Position numbers and translations under genes: made by a program
DNA from: Bacteroidota bacterium
Lineage (GTDB): Bacteria > Bacteroidota > Rhodothermia > Rhodothermales > Bin80
Length of the DNA stretch: 64,000 nucleotides
Assembly: GCA_028875125.1 (NCBI GenBank)
Contig: JAPPGC010000016.1
Span: 62,001 to 126,000, forward strand
Reading direction: 5' to 3'
In this document: positions 10,190-19,910 of the stretch, piece after piece
Layout of the letters: each line of letters starts with the position of its first letter
Numbering within the stretch: position 1 is the stretch's first letter
The notes under the pieces: model-generated
Told to the model about the DNA's origin: nothing
Seen by the model: the letters and a program-made list of their open reading frames with translations, nothing else
Databases searched by the model: none

Positions 10190-13100
10190 TCAAAAGCTTG
10201 GCTTTAGGTACACATCAACCCGCGCCAGATTCCCTGTACGGCCAAAGAGGGCGGCACTCTCCTCGGAGGAGAGCGCGAGTTCTGGCCGCTCCTGCGCGTA
10301 CTTCCCTCGAGTCTCAAGCATCTGTTTTTCAGACAGATGAAAAACAAAAGGGACCTGGCAAAAAGTAAATGCGAGCATCCCCACATTTAGTTGCAGGGAC
10401 TCAAGATTGCCGTCAAGGTCATACCAGCTGAATTTTTCTCGGCTTCTGCAAAATTCCGCACTGCGGAGCAAGGCGGGGTTGATACGGAGAATTCCATTAG
10501 TGATTCGAATACCCAGCTCACCCCAGCGACAAAGAATATCTTCCTTAACCTGTCCCGTCAGCCCAGGTTGTTGTGCTCCGCCCCAACTTGGAGTATGCGA
10601 ATATGGATCTTGCGGAAAAGCGCCGTACTTGATCGGTGACTGAGTTCCGCCCAGACTATCGCGGATTTTATAGTAATGCCGGGCAAGCTCCTTTTGCACG
10701 GAAGGCGGTGCATCTGCATCCACAGCATCCCAGAAGGCACCCTGTACTGCCAGAAGCAGTTTGGAAATAATATGCCAGTATATACAACCCAAGCCCTCGT
10801 ACTTAAAGAACCGTCCGGACCGGCCCGTGAAGGATGCATGCCTAAACGTTTTTTCGTACAGTGCCAAAATGTTTGCTTTATCACGTTCAGCGGATTTAAA
10901 GCCCTCATCCCGCAGCACATCCAGCAGATTTGTTAACTCAGCAGCATTTACTAGTGATGGGTTAAAATAGTGCTGTCCGTTGGCGGTTCGGGCGATCAGT
11001 CGATGATCGTTTTTCTTGATTAATTTTCGTACCAGGGTTAGTCGTACGATATCGTTGGGAGCGATACGATTACGAGCGCTAAACGTAGGGAGGTTCTTGT
11101 CTGCGTAGAGGAGATAGCTGCCCAGTCGCGTACTGTACAGTGGACTTTTTTCCAAAGCGTTCAGCAGTGCCAAAGCATCCGTAGCACCAAGCATGCCGGA
11201 GGTCAAGGCTGCAATCTGCCCCTCTAACATGAGCGGCAGAGTCTCTATCTGGATAGATCCTGCAGAGGTTACATGGAGAATCGTATAGGAATGTGCAAGA
11301 TGATCCTCCTGGATCGCTTGATGGAGTGTCGGGAGAATGGCTTTACTTGCAAGGCTGCAGAATTCGGCCAGAGTTGAAGCTTCAATTAGTGTCGATCCTT
11401 TCTGTATCCCGTGCGCATACAGGTTCGCACGATACCTGGAAGCTGCACGTCCCAGCCCATCCATTGAGCGGAATTGGGCCGTGGGGTCGTTAATTTCGCC
11501 ACAGCCTGTCAGCTCATTTTCTACACCACTGCACCAGTCAGCCACTTCTTTGGAAACCCGGTATTGTATGCCCTCCTGTGCTTCATATAAGTGACCAAGG
11601 AACTGCAGGTATCTGTACAAATGGAACAGTGTTACTAGAGAGCATCCCCAGCCGGCAAGTGCATTATTAGCATCATTCCATTCAGGGCGCTGCGTGTTTA
11701 GCCATATTCCCCCACCAGGCACTAGTGCGCAGAGCTTTGCCAGTGCGGGGACAAGTAATTTTTCCGCAAGCGTCACAAGAACTGGTTGATCTTCCGGGGT
11801 CTGCAGTAATCGGCCGTCGGATCCCATTTTCTCTACACGCTCGGAGATCTGTCCATGCAGATCCCAGTCAAAATGCACCGAGTTTTTCGGATCAGACAGG
11901 ATCTGTTCATGTTCAGCCAATCGGTAGGGTACTTGCATATAGCTGAAGATGCGCGTATTTAGCAACTGGGCAAGCCCGGTCGGGTCATGTGCGTATGCCC
12001 ATTCCAAAAGGCAAAGCAAGTAATTGATTTGGTGATCGCCCCAGTACCCAATTGAGGCCCATGGATCCGACTCGTCAGGCACTTCCCAGTCTACTCCGCT
12101 TCTTCCAATCCGGTAGGGATTGTATCCGTCAGCAGTAGAAGCATTGACGAAAGTTGCGATCATTGCCGGATAGTAATGGGGAAAGGACCTGCCCAGCGCC
12201 TCCCAGTTTTGAAACAAGTCACGCCAGTTTCCGGAGTAGTCCAGTGTCACGTTACCCTTCTCATCGCGTGTACGGATTTCAAATGCATTCCAGGGACGGC
12301 TGGGATCGCCGTGTCGTCTGCTGTATCCGAATGGGAGATATTCAGACAGTAGTCGGCGAAGCTGTGGATCTTCGGGCTGTGATACCTTGGTCAGATCTAT
12401 GGTACGAGGCAAGTCCTCCAAATATGAGGACTCGGCAAGTGCATGATTGCGCACACGAATGAAATCAATCAAATCTTTCTTGTCGGCGAGATATCCGCGA
12501 AGCGGGGTGCCTCCCCGCATTACGTTGAATAACGTATTTGCGTAGTGTCGGGAATCATTGGATGTCAACGCGGTCTGTTGGAAGCCGTCTGCGCTCCCGA
12601 TTAGAAGGCGAAGGTTTGTAGTATCCTGATGCTCTTGACGACGCAGTGCTCGTACATGCGTCGCCGAATTTTCCAGTGCCGTGTGCAGCGAGATCAAATC
12701 CCCAACATGCTGGTCCACATCCGCGATCAAGTCCCAAGAAGTAGGGCGGTCCTTGACGAGGCGAAGACTGCGTTCGATGAAGAAAGCTCCCCGGCGCCCA
12801 CGGATCCGGTGTTCTGTATTCAGTGGTTGTCCAGCCCTGTAAGCGCTCAATTGCAGTGTGGATAGCAATATGGATACTGGACGTGGGCCGTGTTGCCAGA
12901 CCAGTGTGGCGGTTAAGGCTTCCTCCGGGACCGGTTGATCAACTACAAGGGTACTGAGGGAGAAAATACCAACCTGTTTCTCCAATTCATTGATCTTGTA
13001 AGCATCAACGAGTGTGCTGCGAGAACGCTGCAGTTGTGCGCTGACACCGGGAGGCAGGATATTGCAGATCCCGTCCAGCACACTGACACGTATAGGTAAA

Positions 13101-13639
13101 TTCCAAACGCTTTCCAGCCGAGCACGCCGTACAAACCCGAAGCCGTCAACGCATTGCCAACTGTAAGAGAAGCGTAGACTTAGGTCGCGGTTGAACTCCT
13201 CGAACAACAGCTTATTGCCTGTGGTGTTCTTGTAAAGGTTACGTTCGATCCGATATAACCCTGACTGTATAGGCGCGAATGGCTCCCAGAGCATCGTTCG
13301 ATTGGAGCGTTCGACCCGCACGATTGTGACACTTCCTGTATGTGGGGCAGCGTCGTGAAGTTTGTCGTCGGTTACGTAGGGGAAGAGTGCGTGATCAGCG
13401 TTGCGGCGACCGGCAGTTAGTGCACCGGTGCTTGAAATAAACATCCAGTGATCTCCGACGCTGGCCAATGTCGTCAGAAAAGGGGGAAGCTGGTCGTAAT
13501 TCCCAATTCGGTACCAGCGTTCACCGTAGCGCTCCACGAACCGCCCGGTACAGGGCCCACGATTTGGATATACCTTGCTCTGCCCAACGAATATGTCCTG
13601 AGGATCATTCTCCCGTAACGAGGAACGGGATGTTGGCAT
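10190..13639 (-). CDS. Giant putative carbohydrate-active protein, (alpha/alpha)6-barrel type
   Basis: This 1149-aa protein has no signal peptide that I can see. I do not recognise a named family with certainty. The N-terminal half looks beta-rich (NRGPCTGRFVERYGERWYRI; FSYSWQCVDGFGFVRR). The central part has helical, aromatic-rich motifs such as SDPWASIGYWGDHQINYL and RPEWNDANNALAGWG, which recall the toroid domain and DWND motif of GH94-like glycoside phosphorylases. The ATG at 13639 is supported by AAGGAAG eight bases upstream, so the gene overlaps the GH2-like gene by 35 bp and is probably translationally coupled to it. The context favours a role in oligosaccharide breakdown. Alternatives include an unrelated glucan-processing enzyme; the enzymatic assignment is tentative. 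Confidence 0.6.
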   Translation of the reverse strand: MPTSRSSLRENDPQDIFVGQSKVYPNRGPCTGRFVERYGERWYRIGNYDQLPPFLTTLASVGDHWMFISSTGALTAGRRNADHALFPYVTDDKLHDAAPHTGSVTIVRVERSNRTMLWEPFAPIQSGLYRIERNLYKNTTGNKLLFEEFNRDLSLRFSYSWQCVDGFGFVRRARLESVWNLPIRVSVLDGICNILPPGVSAQLQRSRSTLVDAYKINELEKQVGIFSLSTLVVDQPVPEEALTATLVWQHGPRPVSILLSTLQLSAYRAGQPLNTEHRIRGRRGAFFIERSLRLVKDRPTSWDLIADVDQHVGDLISLHTALENSATHVRALRRQEHQDTTNLRLLIGSADGFQQTALTSNDSRHYANTLFNVMRGGTPLRGYLADKKDLIDFIRVRNHALAESSYLEDLPRTIDLTKVSQPEDPQLRRLLSEYLPFGYSRRHGDPSRPWNAFEIRTRDEKGNVTLDYSGNWRDLFQNWEALGRSFPHYYPAMIATFVNASTADGYNPYRIGRSGVDWEVPDESDPWASIGYWGDHQINYLLCLLEWAYAHDPTGLAQLLNTRIFSYMQVPYRLAEHEQILSDPKNSVHFDWDLHGQISERVEKMGSDGRLLQTPEDQPVLVTLAEKLLVPALAKLCALVPGGGIWLNTQRPEWNDANNALAGWGCSLVTLFHLYRYLQFLGHLYEAQEGIQYRVSKEVADWCSGVENELTGCGEINDPTAQFRSMDGLGRAASRYRANLYAHGIQKGSTLIEASTLAEFCSLASKAILPTLHQAIQEDHLAHSYTILHVTSAGSIQIETLPLMLEGQIAALTSGMLGATDALALLNALEKSPLYSTRLGSYLLYADKNLPTFSARNRIAPNDIVRLTLVRKLIKKNDHRLIARTANGQHYFNPSLVNAAELTNLLDVLRDEGFKSAERDKANILALYEKTFRHASFTGRSGRFFKYEGLGCIYWHIISKLLLAVQGAFWDAVDADAPPSVQKELARHYYKIRDSLGGTQSPIKYGAFPQDPYSHTPSWGGAQQPGLTGQVKEDILCRWGELGIRITNGILRINPALLRSAEFCRSREKFSWYDLDGNLESLQLNVGMLAFTFCQVPFVFHLSEKQMLETRGKYAQERPELALSSEESAALFGRTGNLARVDVYLKPSF

Positions 13640-14948
13640 GCGCCGCACTTCCTTGGCCATCAATTATGTTAACAAATAGTCGGTAGGCACCCGGTTCTGA
13701 AGGGGTCTTCAGGTTAACCTGCGCGCCATCTGCATTTGCGAACAGGCCGGGGATCGGTTCTGGCTCGACTTCGTCATCTCCACCATGGCCAACGGCTGTA
13801 GCTTCGGGGCGAACGGTCCAGTAGTAATTTAGCACATCTCCTTCGGGGTCATTCGTGACAACAATACTGACGGCATCTGCATCGGGAGACAATTCTATGT
13901 TATCGGTGGCTCCCAGGCCATTAAGCGTGAAGGAATCAATTTGGGGGGATCGATTGGCTGGCCAGGCACCTGTCCATTTGTGGTGCATTACGTCGACCGC
14001 AGCCGTTTTGTCTCCATTTGGCATAAACATGCCATACCAAGTAGGTGTGCGTTCCTGCTTTTGTCCCCACAGAAACACATAGGAGCCAATACACTGAATG
14101 GTATCGGATGCAATCACAGCTTCGTATCGCCGATCATACCAGTCTGCTTTTATGGTAGAGTTATTTTCGATAGGTGCGCCCCAGGAGGTCGTTGCAACCT
14201 CCCAGTGTCCGGTGGCGCCCCATTCGGTCACGACATAGGGACCATTCCAATCAGCTTCTTCCAGGTAACGTGGCAGGTTGATGATATCGGCGTACATCTG
14301 AATACCCAGAAGATCTAGGTCCGGGGCACGTGTTTTGATCTGGTCGATCAGTTCAGGGCTGATACCTGCCAACATCGTTAGCGTAGGATGATTGCCATCA
14401 ACTTCATGGATCATTTTAGAGATATCATTCACGGCATCCCAGACGAGTGGATTGGTGGCCCCGAGATTCAATTCATTCCCGATTCCCCACATGAGCAGGG
14501 CGGGGTGATCCTTGTACAGCATAACCTCCTCCCGCACGGCAGTCAGTTGGGCGGCGACAGCTGCCGAATCACTATAATCAAAATCAAACACTCCCCGTCC
14601 GCTTCCTGGGCGCTCCCGTGCGATTTCGATTCCCATGGCCACCATTAGTCCGTTCGCATGCGCACGATCCAGGACCTCCATGCCAGTATCCTGCCCATTA
14701 TCCGTACGCCAGGTACGGAACGAATTACCTCCGTGTTCGGCCAGGGCTTCTACATCCCCAAACTCGAGGCCGGCCCCATTGATATAGAAAGGAGCATCAT
14801 CTACATAAAGTTGGTATCGCCCTTCCTCTTGGCGAATCTCCACTTTTTTCGCCTCCTGGTTCTGGTCTGCTGTTTCTTCCTGCCCGCAACCTATCACCAC
14901 GAAGAGGAGGATTACAGCGAGGATATAGTGACGTTTTCGATGGTTCAT
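13605..14948 (-). CDS. GH2-like glycoside hydrolase lipoprotein
   Basis: This 447-aa lipoprotein has a signal peptide MNHRKRHYILAVILLFVVIGC, with cysteine 21 as the lipidation site. A short N-terminal strand region (VEIRQEEGRYQLYVDDAPFYINGAG) leads into a TIM barrel like that of GH2. WGIGNELN carries the likely acid/base glutamate and VVTEWGATGHWE the likely nucleophile. A C-terminal beta domain (PQIDSFTLNG to the end) resembles an Ig or cadherin-like module with acidic calcium-type stretches. It lacks the usual N-terminal sugar-binding and sandwich domains of full-length GH2. The gene overlaps the 1149-aa gene downstream. Confidence 0.75.
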   Translation of the reverse strand: MNHRKRHYILAVILLFVVIGCGQEETADQNQEAKKVEIRQEEGRYQLYVDDAPFYINGAGLEFGDVEALAEHGGNSFRTWRTDNGQDTGMEVLDRAHANGLMVAMGIEIARERPGSGRGVFDFDYSDSAAVAAQLTAVREEVMLYKDHPALLMWGIGNELNLGATNPLVWDAVNDISKMIHEVDGNHPTLTMLAGISPELIDQIKTRAPDLDLLGIQMYADIINLPRYLEEADWNGPYVVTEWGATGHWEVATTSWGAPIENNSTIKADWYDRRYEAVIASDTIQCIGSYVFLWGQKQERTPTWYGMFMPNGDKTAAVDVMHHKWTGAWPANRSPQIDSFTLNGLGATDNIELSPDADAVSIVVTNDPEGDVLNYYWTVRPEATAVGHGGDDEVEPEPIPGLFANADGAQVNLKTPSEPGAYRLFVNIIDGQGSAAHANIPFLVTGE

Positions 14949-15076
14949 GTAGTATTGATCTGAAAATTCTGTGTGGCCTGAATACGATCCTGCTCTGGAA
15001 TTGTGCCGGATGTAGCCCAGACATAAGACGCATACGAAATGAGAGTCAAAGTCATTTGCAACGGTTTACGCAGACT

Positions 15077-16333
15077 CTACCTCGTAATTGACCTCCTCTT
15101 CGAAAGTCCATTTATCTGCGTATGTACCAGATCGTGGGTGGCCATACTCACACCAAAGGCTTTCGCCAACTCGCTCCACCACCCAAGCAAATCTCTTGTT
15201 CGTCCAAGGATTAATTCGATTTTGGCGTCATTTATCCCAGCATGCCGTCCCAGTGCTCGAAGGTGATCAATGCTTGGCGATTTGCCCTCACCCATCACCA
15301 TGGTGCTCTGCTCTCCGCCTGGGCCATATGAGAATGTTAAATCATAGGCTGGCGAGATCTTCCATGCTCCCGTTTCATCCATGAGAAATGAGAAATTCTT
15401 GGAATGATCATCTCGATTATGTGCCATGACGTTGAAGACAGCATATTGAAACATTTTCTCGGACTCCCGAACGTCGCGAGTTAGATGCAGAGTGAGTTCC
15501 AGTAGATCCTGATAATCAAGTGCTGGAATTCTATGATCCGAATGCAATAATCCACAAGGGGTGTGCATGTGCAAGCGGTTGGCTTTATTTCGATCAAACC
15601 GCTTGATCGCAAAATATCCGGCTCCCCGTTTTGCCGGAAACAGATGCGTAGGCGGGATCATCAGCCCAGCCCGTCGAGCCATTTCTGAATACGCAAATTC
15701 CACGGCTCCCGCATCTGGGCCATCTTGTGAGTTCGCAAACTTGACAATCCATGGCTCATAGCCTTCCGGTAACACTTGGCTCCCATGAGTGATGTTGCCG
15801 GTCTCACGATTAAATCCGATCAGTACTTTTGGCCGCGCACCTGCTGACGATCCGTTTCGAGCCAGAAGTTCGTCCAAAACATCCTCGGCTCCGCCCTCTA
15901 GTACCTCCTGTGACTGCTTGGCAAGCCGGTCCAAGTCTACTCCGGTTCTCTCCGCAGCCTCGGGGTGATCCGGCTCGTAGATCAACGCCCCCATACCAGA
16001 TTTACCAACATGTGCCAACCGATCAAGCGGGCTCAGACTTTTCGGCAATATGCCTCTCTTACGCATGGCCCTGTCAAACAAAAGTCGTCCCCATCCATCG
16101 GGTAAACTATCATTGAATACACCCGGCAGACCTTCAAAAAGTCCTGTATGGAAAGTCTGCACCCCAGGTTTCAATGGCAAGCGGAAAGGAGACAGGTCGA
16201 GACCTCGACTAATAAATTCTGAATCATATTCAAAATATATTTGCCGATCTCGAAGGGCTAGATGTCCCACGAGCCCAAGGCCACCTCCAAAATCCAGTCC
16301 AACTTTTATGTGTTTTACGGGCTTGTGTATCAT
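15077..16333 (-). CDS. hipA: HipA-family serine/threonine kinase toxin
   Basis: This 418-aa protein matches HipA kinases, which in E. coli phosphorylate GltX and induce persistence. The N-terminal subdomain contains FNDSLPDGWGRLLFDRAM, typical of HipA. The nucleotide-binding loop is represented by GSSAGARPKVLIG (about residues 161-173). HNRDDHSKNFSF gives catalytic Asp308 and Asn313, and SPAYDLTF gives metal-binding Asp331, so the kinase looks intact. Its ATG overlaps the stop of hipB by 4 bases (ATGA). The target here is unknown; other HipA-like kinases use different tRNA synthetases. Confidence 0.9.
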   Translation of the reverse strand: MIHKPVKHIKVGLDFGGGLGLVGHLALRDRQIYFEYDSEFISRGLDLSPFRLPLKPGVQTFHTGLFEGLPGVFNDSLPDGWGRLLFDRAMRKRGILPKSLSPLDRLAHVGKSGMGALIYEPDHPEAAERTGVDLDRLAKQSQEVLEGGAEDVLDELLARNGSSAGARPKVLIGFNRETGNITHGSQVLPEGYEPWIVKFANSQDGPDAGAVEFAYSEMARRAGLMIPPTHLFPAKRGAGYFAIKRFDRNKANRLHMHTPCGLLHSDHRIPALDYQDLLELTLHLTRDVRESEKMFQYAVFNVMAHNRDDHSKNFSFLMDETGAWKISPAYDLTFSYGPGGEQSTMVMGEGKSPSIDHLRALGRHAGINDAKIELILGRTRDLLGWWSELAKAFGVSMATHDLVHTQINGLSKRRSITR

Positions 16334-16638
16334 GAGCGTGAACCACGTTTGCGCATGGGACGAGTCTTATTAGACAGGACATCATCAATGGAGGAGAATC
16401 TACTCTGGTTCAGTGCGCTCGCCTCCACGATTTTTCTCAGACCCCCGACAACTAGCATCAGCTTTAACAAATTGTCTATTGATATGGCACCACTTTGCTC
16501 AAACCTTCTAAGAGTAGATAAGGCGACCCCTGAACGCTCACTAAGACCAGCTTGTGTAAGATTAAGCGCTAAGCGACGCTGTTTCATGTTCTGAGCGATC
16601 ACTACCTTCGCTTTTGTAGGTGTAATTAGTGATATCAT
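16330..16638 (-). CDS. hipB: HipB-like HTH antitoxin/repressor
   Basis: This 102-aa DNA-binding protein has an Xre/Cro helix-turn-helix at about residues 15-65 (KQRRLALNLTQAGLSERSG, then STLRRFEQSG). In HipBA systems the antitoxin binds HipA and represses its own operon. The C-terminal tail is basic (NKTRPMRKRGSRS). It precedes and overlaps hipA by 4 bases, the usual antitoxin-first order, which supports translational coupling. Confidence 0.88.
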   Translation of the reverse strand: MISLITPTKAKVVIAQNMKQRRLALNLTQAGLSERSGVALSTLRRFEQSGAISIDNLLKLMLVVGGLRKIVEASALNQSRFSSIDDVLSNKTRPMRKRGSRS

Positions 16639-16666
16639 AATATCAGTTATACCGATTCATAGCTTA

Positions 16667-16688
16667 AAATACTAATATTTTGGTATTT
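16667..16688. promoter_or_regulatory. Inverted repeat upstream of hipB, candidate autoregulatory operator
   Basis: AAATAC (16667-16672) and GTATTT (16683-16688) form a perfect 6-bp inverted repeat with a 10-base AT-rich spacer. It lies 28-50 bases upstream of the hipB start, where a promoter would be. HipB-type repressors bind such spaced palindromes; binding here is inferred. Confidence 0.4.
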
Positions 16689-17068
16689 ATGAGAATTGAT
16701 AAATTGATGATGTCTGCGACAGTTAAACAATATAGCTGACGTAGATTTGGGAAAGCAAAGTCTGTGATGGTGCGTGTACTAGGTATCCTACGAAGAAGCC
16801 TGTACTACGTACTAATACGGATATCCACGATGGCCAGAGACGAATTCTACACGCTGTTACGTCATCACTGGAAGGCCGTACTACTGCTCACAAAACCCTC
16901 GTAGATCCAGCCAGCAGTAGGCCTCTTATTTCACAAATTCACAATCGCCAACCCCGCAAAATGGGAATGGAGATCGCCGTTATGTCGCATCGCGCGTGGC
17001 GAATGAAGACGCACAGGGCGAAAGATGACTAGAAATTTCTGTGCGATTATTGCGCAGATTCGCTCATG
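16689..17068. other. Intergenic region between hipBA and the MFS gene
   Basis: These 380 bases lie upstream of hipB and downstream of the sugar porter. A plus-strand frame of 45 codons (16767-16904, rich in Leu, Arg and Tyr) is open, but it has no recognisable homology or ribosome-binding site. I see no tRNA or clear terminator. The stretch may be decayed sequence. Confidence 0.4.
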
Positions 17069-18658
17069 CTATCCTGATAAAACTTTGGTCTGCGCGTCTG
17101 CTTCATTGCCCCGGGCTAAAAGAGATTCCAGTTCTTCAAGTGATCGCCCTTTCGTCTCGGGAAGAGCAATAATTACAAAAACCAAGCCCATTGCAGCCAT
17201 AACACCATACAGCAGGAAGGTCAGGGCACTGCCCAGGTTCGCGAGTTCCCATGGGAAGACCAGTTGCACGGTGAAACTGACGCCCGAGTTGATCAACCCG
17301 ACAAACGAAATTGCCAAAGCACGCAGACGATTCGGGAAGAGCTCTGAGAACAAAACCCACATAACCGGCCCGAGAGACACAGCGAAGGACGCGACAAACC
17401 CCAGAATACCAATCAGAATGAGAATGGGATTCATGCTGATGGCGGCCGCGATCAACTCGGATTCAAATTGTCGCGCGGTAGCAAGCCCCAGTGCAGACTC
17501 GAGTGCCTGCTTAAAGGCAACATCAGAGTTGAAGGTTGTATCCAGGATGGGTTGTAGTGCATCCAGACTTACTGCTGCGGGCAGGGCTGCGTCTGACGGC
17601 AATGTATACGAAGCCCCATGGAATCCGTAAGCCAAGAGTGCCATGGCAACCGTTATGCCTGTGAGTCCCACAATAAGCAAGGGCTTTCTTCCCAGTCGAT
17701 CGACTAATGCAATAGCAACAATCGTAAAAACTAGATTGACCAATCCGACCAGTATGGCCTGAACAAAGGAGGCATTGGTTCCTATGCCCGATTGCTCGAA
17801 GATCATGGGAGCGTAAAAGAACACAGCATTGATTCCTGTGATTTGCTGTACAACGGCGATCACAATGCCGATGAGCAATACAAATTTCATCGCAGGCGCG
17901 AACAGGGCTCCCAGGCCTACATTGGTCTTGGTAGCATCCGAATCCAAACTTGCCTGCACCGCACGCAGATCCGCTTCTGCTTCCTCAGCTCCGCTTGCCC
18001 GGGTCATGATAGCAAGGCCTTCGGAGATACGTCCCTTCATAACAAGCCAGCGTGGACTCTCGGGTACGGCAAAGAGTGCACCAAAATAGAGCACTGCCGG
18101 CAGGGTCTCGAGACCAAGCATCCAGCGCCAGTTGTATGGACCAAACTTCAGTGATTCAGCCCACGCAAGGGAGCTATCGCCCAGTTCCAGAATGAGATAA
18201 TTGGTGAAGAATGCGACTGAGATGCCAATGACGATATTCAACTGGTTGAAGGAGACCATACGTCCACGCAGTGCTGGCGGAGAGATTTCCGCGATGTACA
18301 TCGGAGCAATAATGAGGGATGCTCCCACGCCCAGTCCACCAACCATACGGGCGACGACTAGCAGCATATAGTTTGGCGCCAATGCTGAACCAATAGCCGA
18401 AACAGCGTAAAGCACTGCTGCCCAATAGAGTACGGTTCGGCGACCTATACGATTACTGAGGGGGCCTGCCGCCAACATTGCTAGCGTTGAACTCAGTGTC
18501 AATGAGCTCACAGCCCACCCAAGCTGAAGATTGGATAGGTCGAATTCCACTTCAATAAAACCGACTACTCCAGAAATAACCGAAGCATCGAAGCCCATAA
18601 GGAACCCTCCTAGTGCGACAATAAGGGCAGTCCGTGCCACATAAAGATTTTTTATCAT
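17069..18658 (-). CDS. Sugar porter family MFS transporter
   Basis: This 529-aa inner-membrane protein has 12 predicted helices and the sugar porter signatures RIGRRTVLYW after TM2, PESPRWLVMKGR after TM6, DRLGRKPLL after TM8 and PETKGRSLEELE at the C-terminus. Such proteins import monosaccharides, often with protons. About 65 extra, mostly non-hydrophobic residues lie between TM9 and TM10 (from about GFHGASYTLPSDAAL to EFESELIAAA), which explains the length above the family norm of about 460-480. The start may be the ATG at 18658 or a TTG at 18682 with GAGG just upstream. Its location suggests uptake of sugars released by the nearby hydrolases. Confidence 0.9.
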   Translation of the reverse strand: MIKNLYVARTALIVALGGFLMGFDASVISGVVGFIEVEFDLSNLQLGWAVSSLTLSSTLAMLAAGPLSNRIGRRTVLYWAAVLYAVSAIGSALAPNYMLLVVARMVGGLGVGASLIIAPMYIAEISPPALRGRMVSFNQLNIVIGISVAFFTNYLILELGDSSLAWAESLKFGPYNWRWMLGLETLPAVLYFGALFAVPESPRWLVMKGRISEGLAIMTRASGAEEAEADLRAVQASLDSDATKTNVGLGALFAPAMKFVLLIGIVIAVVQQITGINAVFFYAPMIFEQSGIGTNASFVQAILVGLVNLVFTIVAIALVDRLGRKPLLIVGLTGITVAMALLAYGFHGASYTLPSDAALPAAVSLDALQPILDTTFNSDVAFKQALESALGLATARQFESELIAAAISMNPILILIGILGFVASFAVSLGPVMWVLFSELFPNRLRALAISFVGLINSGVSFTVQLVFPWELANLGSALTFLLYGVMAAMGLVFVIIALPETKGRSLEELESLLARGNEADAQTKVLSG

Positions 18659-18770
18659 CTCCAGAAAGTTATTGATGCACAACGACCTCGGAATGCCAAG
18701 AACGGATCAGGTTTGGGCAAGGCAGAATAGTCAGTGTGCGATACATGCAACCCACCAAGGTACAAAAATT

Positions 18771-19910
18771 CTATAGGTTCTTAATTAGGTCTGTCCAGGC
18801 TTGTCGAACAGTTTCCGGGCTGTATTCCGCTTTATAATGCTTGCGTGCGGCGCAGGATTTTTTTTGCCACATTTTTTTGTTGCTTAGTGATACAAGTGCA
18901 TTTGCGATTGCCTCGGGATCACGAGGTGGCACAAGAGAAGCACCCTGCTCTTCGTTTACGAGGGCTTCAAGCACTGGAAGCTTGGTGACGATCACTGGTG
19001 TTCCGGCACTTAGTGCCTCCATGATAGCCAAGGGTTGCGCCTCATGTGCAAGTAAAGTCGGCAGCGCAAACACGTCCGCAGTTTGATGCAACTCGGCAAC
19101 CGCCCTTCGGTCGGAAATCGGTCCGTGGATTACAATGGTGTCTGAAAGCCCCAGGCGTTCAACCTCGCTGCGAAACCGTCCTTCATCACTTTCAACATTC
19201 CAGCGTCCGGCAAAATGTGCTTCGAGGGACAGCCCCTGTTTGGTTGCAATGGCGATGGCCTGTAGGAGATCATAGCAGCCTTTTTCCTTGATCATATGAC
19301 TCAGAAACAACACACGGATAGTGCTTGAAGCTGAATGGTTTTCATTTTTGGTTCGAAATTCGTCCTCAGATGCAATTTGGGGCACATAATTGGGAATAAC
19401 ACAAAGTTTATGTGCTGGTACATAAGCCTCGATTTGGTTTGCTAGTTCACGGCTTAGAACGACTACGCGATCCAGTCTTCGGACCAGCTTCCGGGCCGAT
19501 GCTGCCATGGACCAGTGTGTGAAAATCCTGGAGAAGTTTCCCCAATGCACCACCGCTACGACCGGCTGATTGGGCTGCAGGCAGGGCACCACAGCCATCA
19601 GGTCACGCCAATGACCTGAGGGTTGGCTGGAGATGTTTGCCCATAGCACCGGGTTACCATCTCTAAGTCTGGATTTTAGTTTTGGTTTGAGTTTGAGATA
19701 ATGCTGAATGGTCTGCCTCGCTCCTGAGTGCCCGGAAGACAACAACGCCCTGTTAGTAAGAGTCATATTGAACTGCTTGACATCATAGTCCTGCTCGAGT
19801 AGACTGGCCAAGCTGAGTGTTGCAAGACTTTGCCCATCTATTGGAGGGGGATATCGCCCAATAACATGGACCATTCTCAATCCGTCAGGGCTGGGCAGTG
19901 CCTGTGTCAT
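18771..19910 (-). CDS. Glycosyltransferase family 4 (GT-B fold)
   Basis: This 379-aa protein has the GT-B layout. The N-terminal domain opens VHVIGRYPPPIDGQSLATL. The C-terminal nucleotide-sugar domain begins near IRVLFLSHMIKEKGCYDLL and carries the GT4 motif HEAQPLAIMEALSAGTPVIV, whose glutamates contact the donor. It is cytosolic or membrane-peripheral and probably transfers a sugar to a surface polysaccharide or glycolipid. No other polysaccharide-assembly genes are adjacent, so donor and acceptor are unknown. It is the first gene of the minus-strand group that continues to the MFS transporter 112 bp away. Confidence 0.85.
   Translation of the reverse strand: MTQALPSPDGLRMVHVIGRYPPPIDGQSLATLSLASLLEQDYDVKQFNMTLTNRALLSSGHSGARQTIQHYLKLKPKLKSRLRDGNPVLWANISSQPSGHWRDLMAVVPCLQPNQPVVAVVHWGNFSRIFTHWSMAASARKLVRRLDRVVVLSRELANQIEAYVPAHKLCVIPNYVPQIASEDEFRTKNENHSASSTIRVLFLSHMIKEKGCYDLLQAIAIATKQGLSLEAHFAGRWNVESDEGRFRSEVERLGLSDTIVIHGPISDRRAVAELHQTADVFALPTLLAHEAQPLAIMEALSAGTPVIVTKLPVLEALVNEEQGASLVPPRDPEAIANALVSLSNKKMWQKKSCAARKHYKAEYSPETVRQAWTDLIKNL

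Noticed and set aside
16767-16904. 45-codon plus-strand ORF between hipB and the MFS gene
   Set aside because: No ribosome-binding site, family or conserved motif; could be chance.
17025-17630. 201-codon plus-strand ORF opposite the MFS gene
   Set aside because: It is antisense to a clear sugar porter, is rich in Arg/Ser/Lys as expected of a shadow frame, and has no domain.
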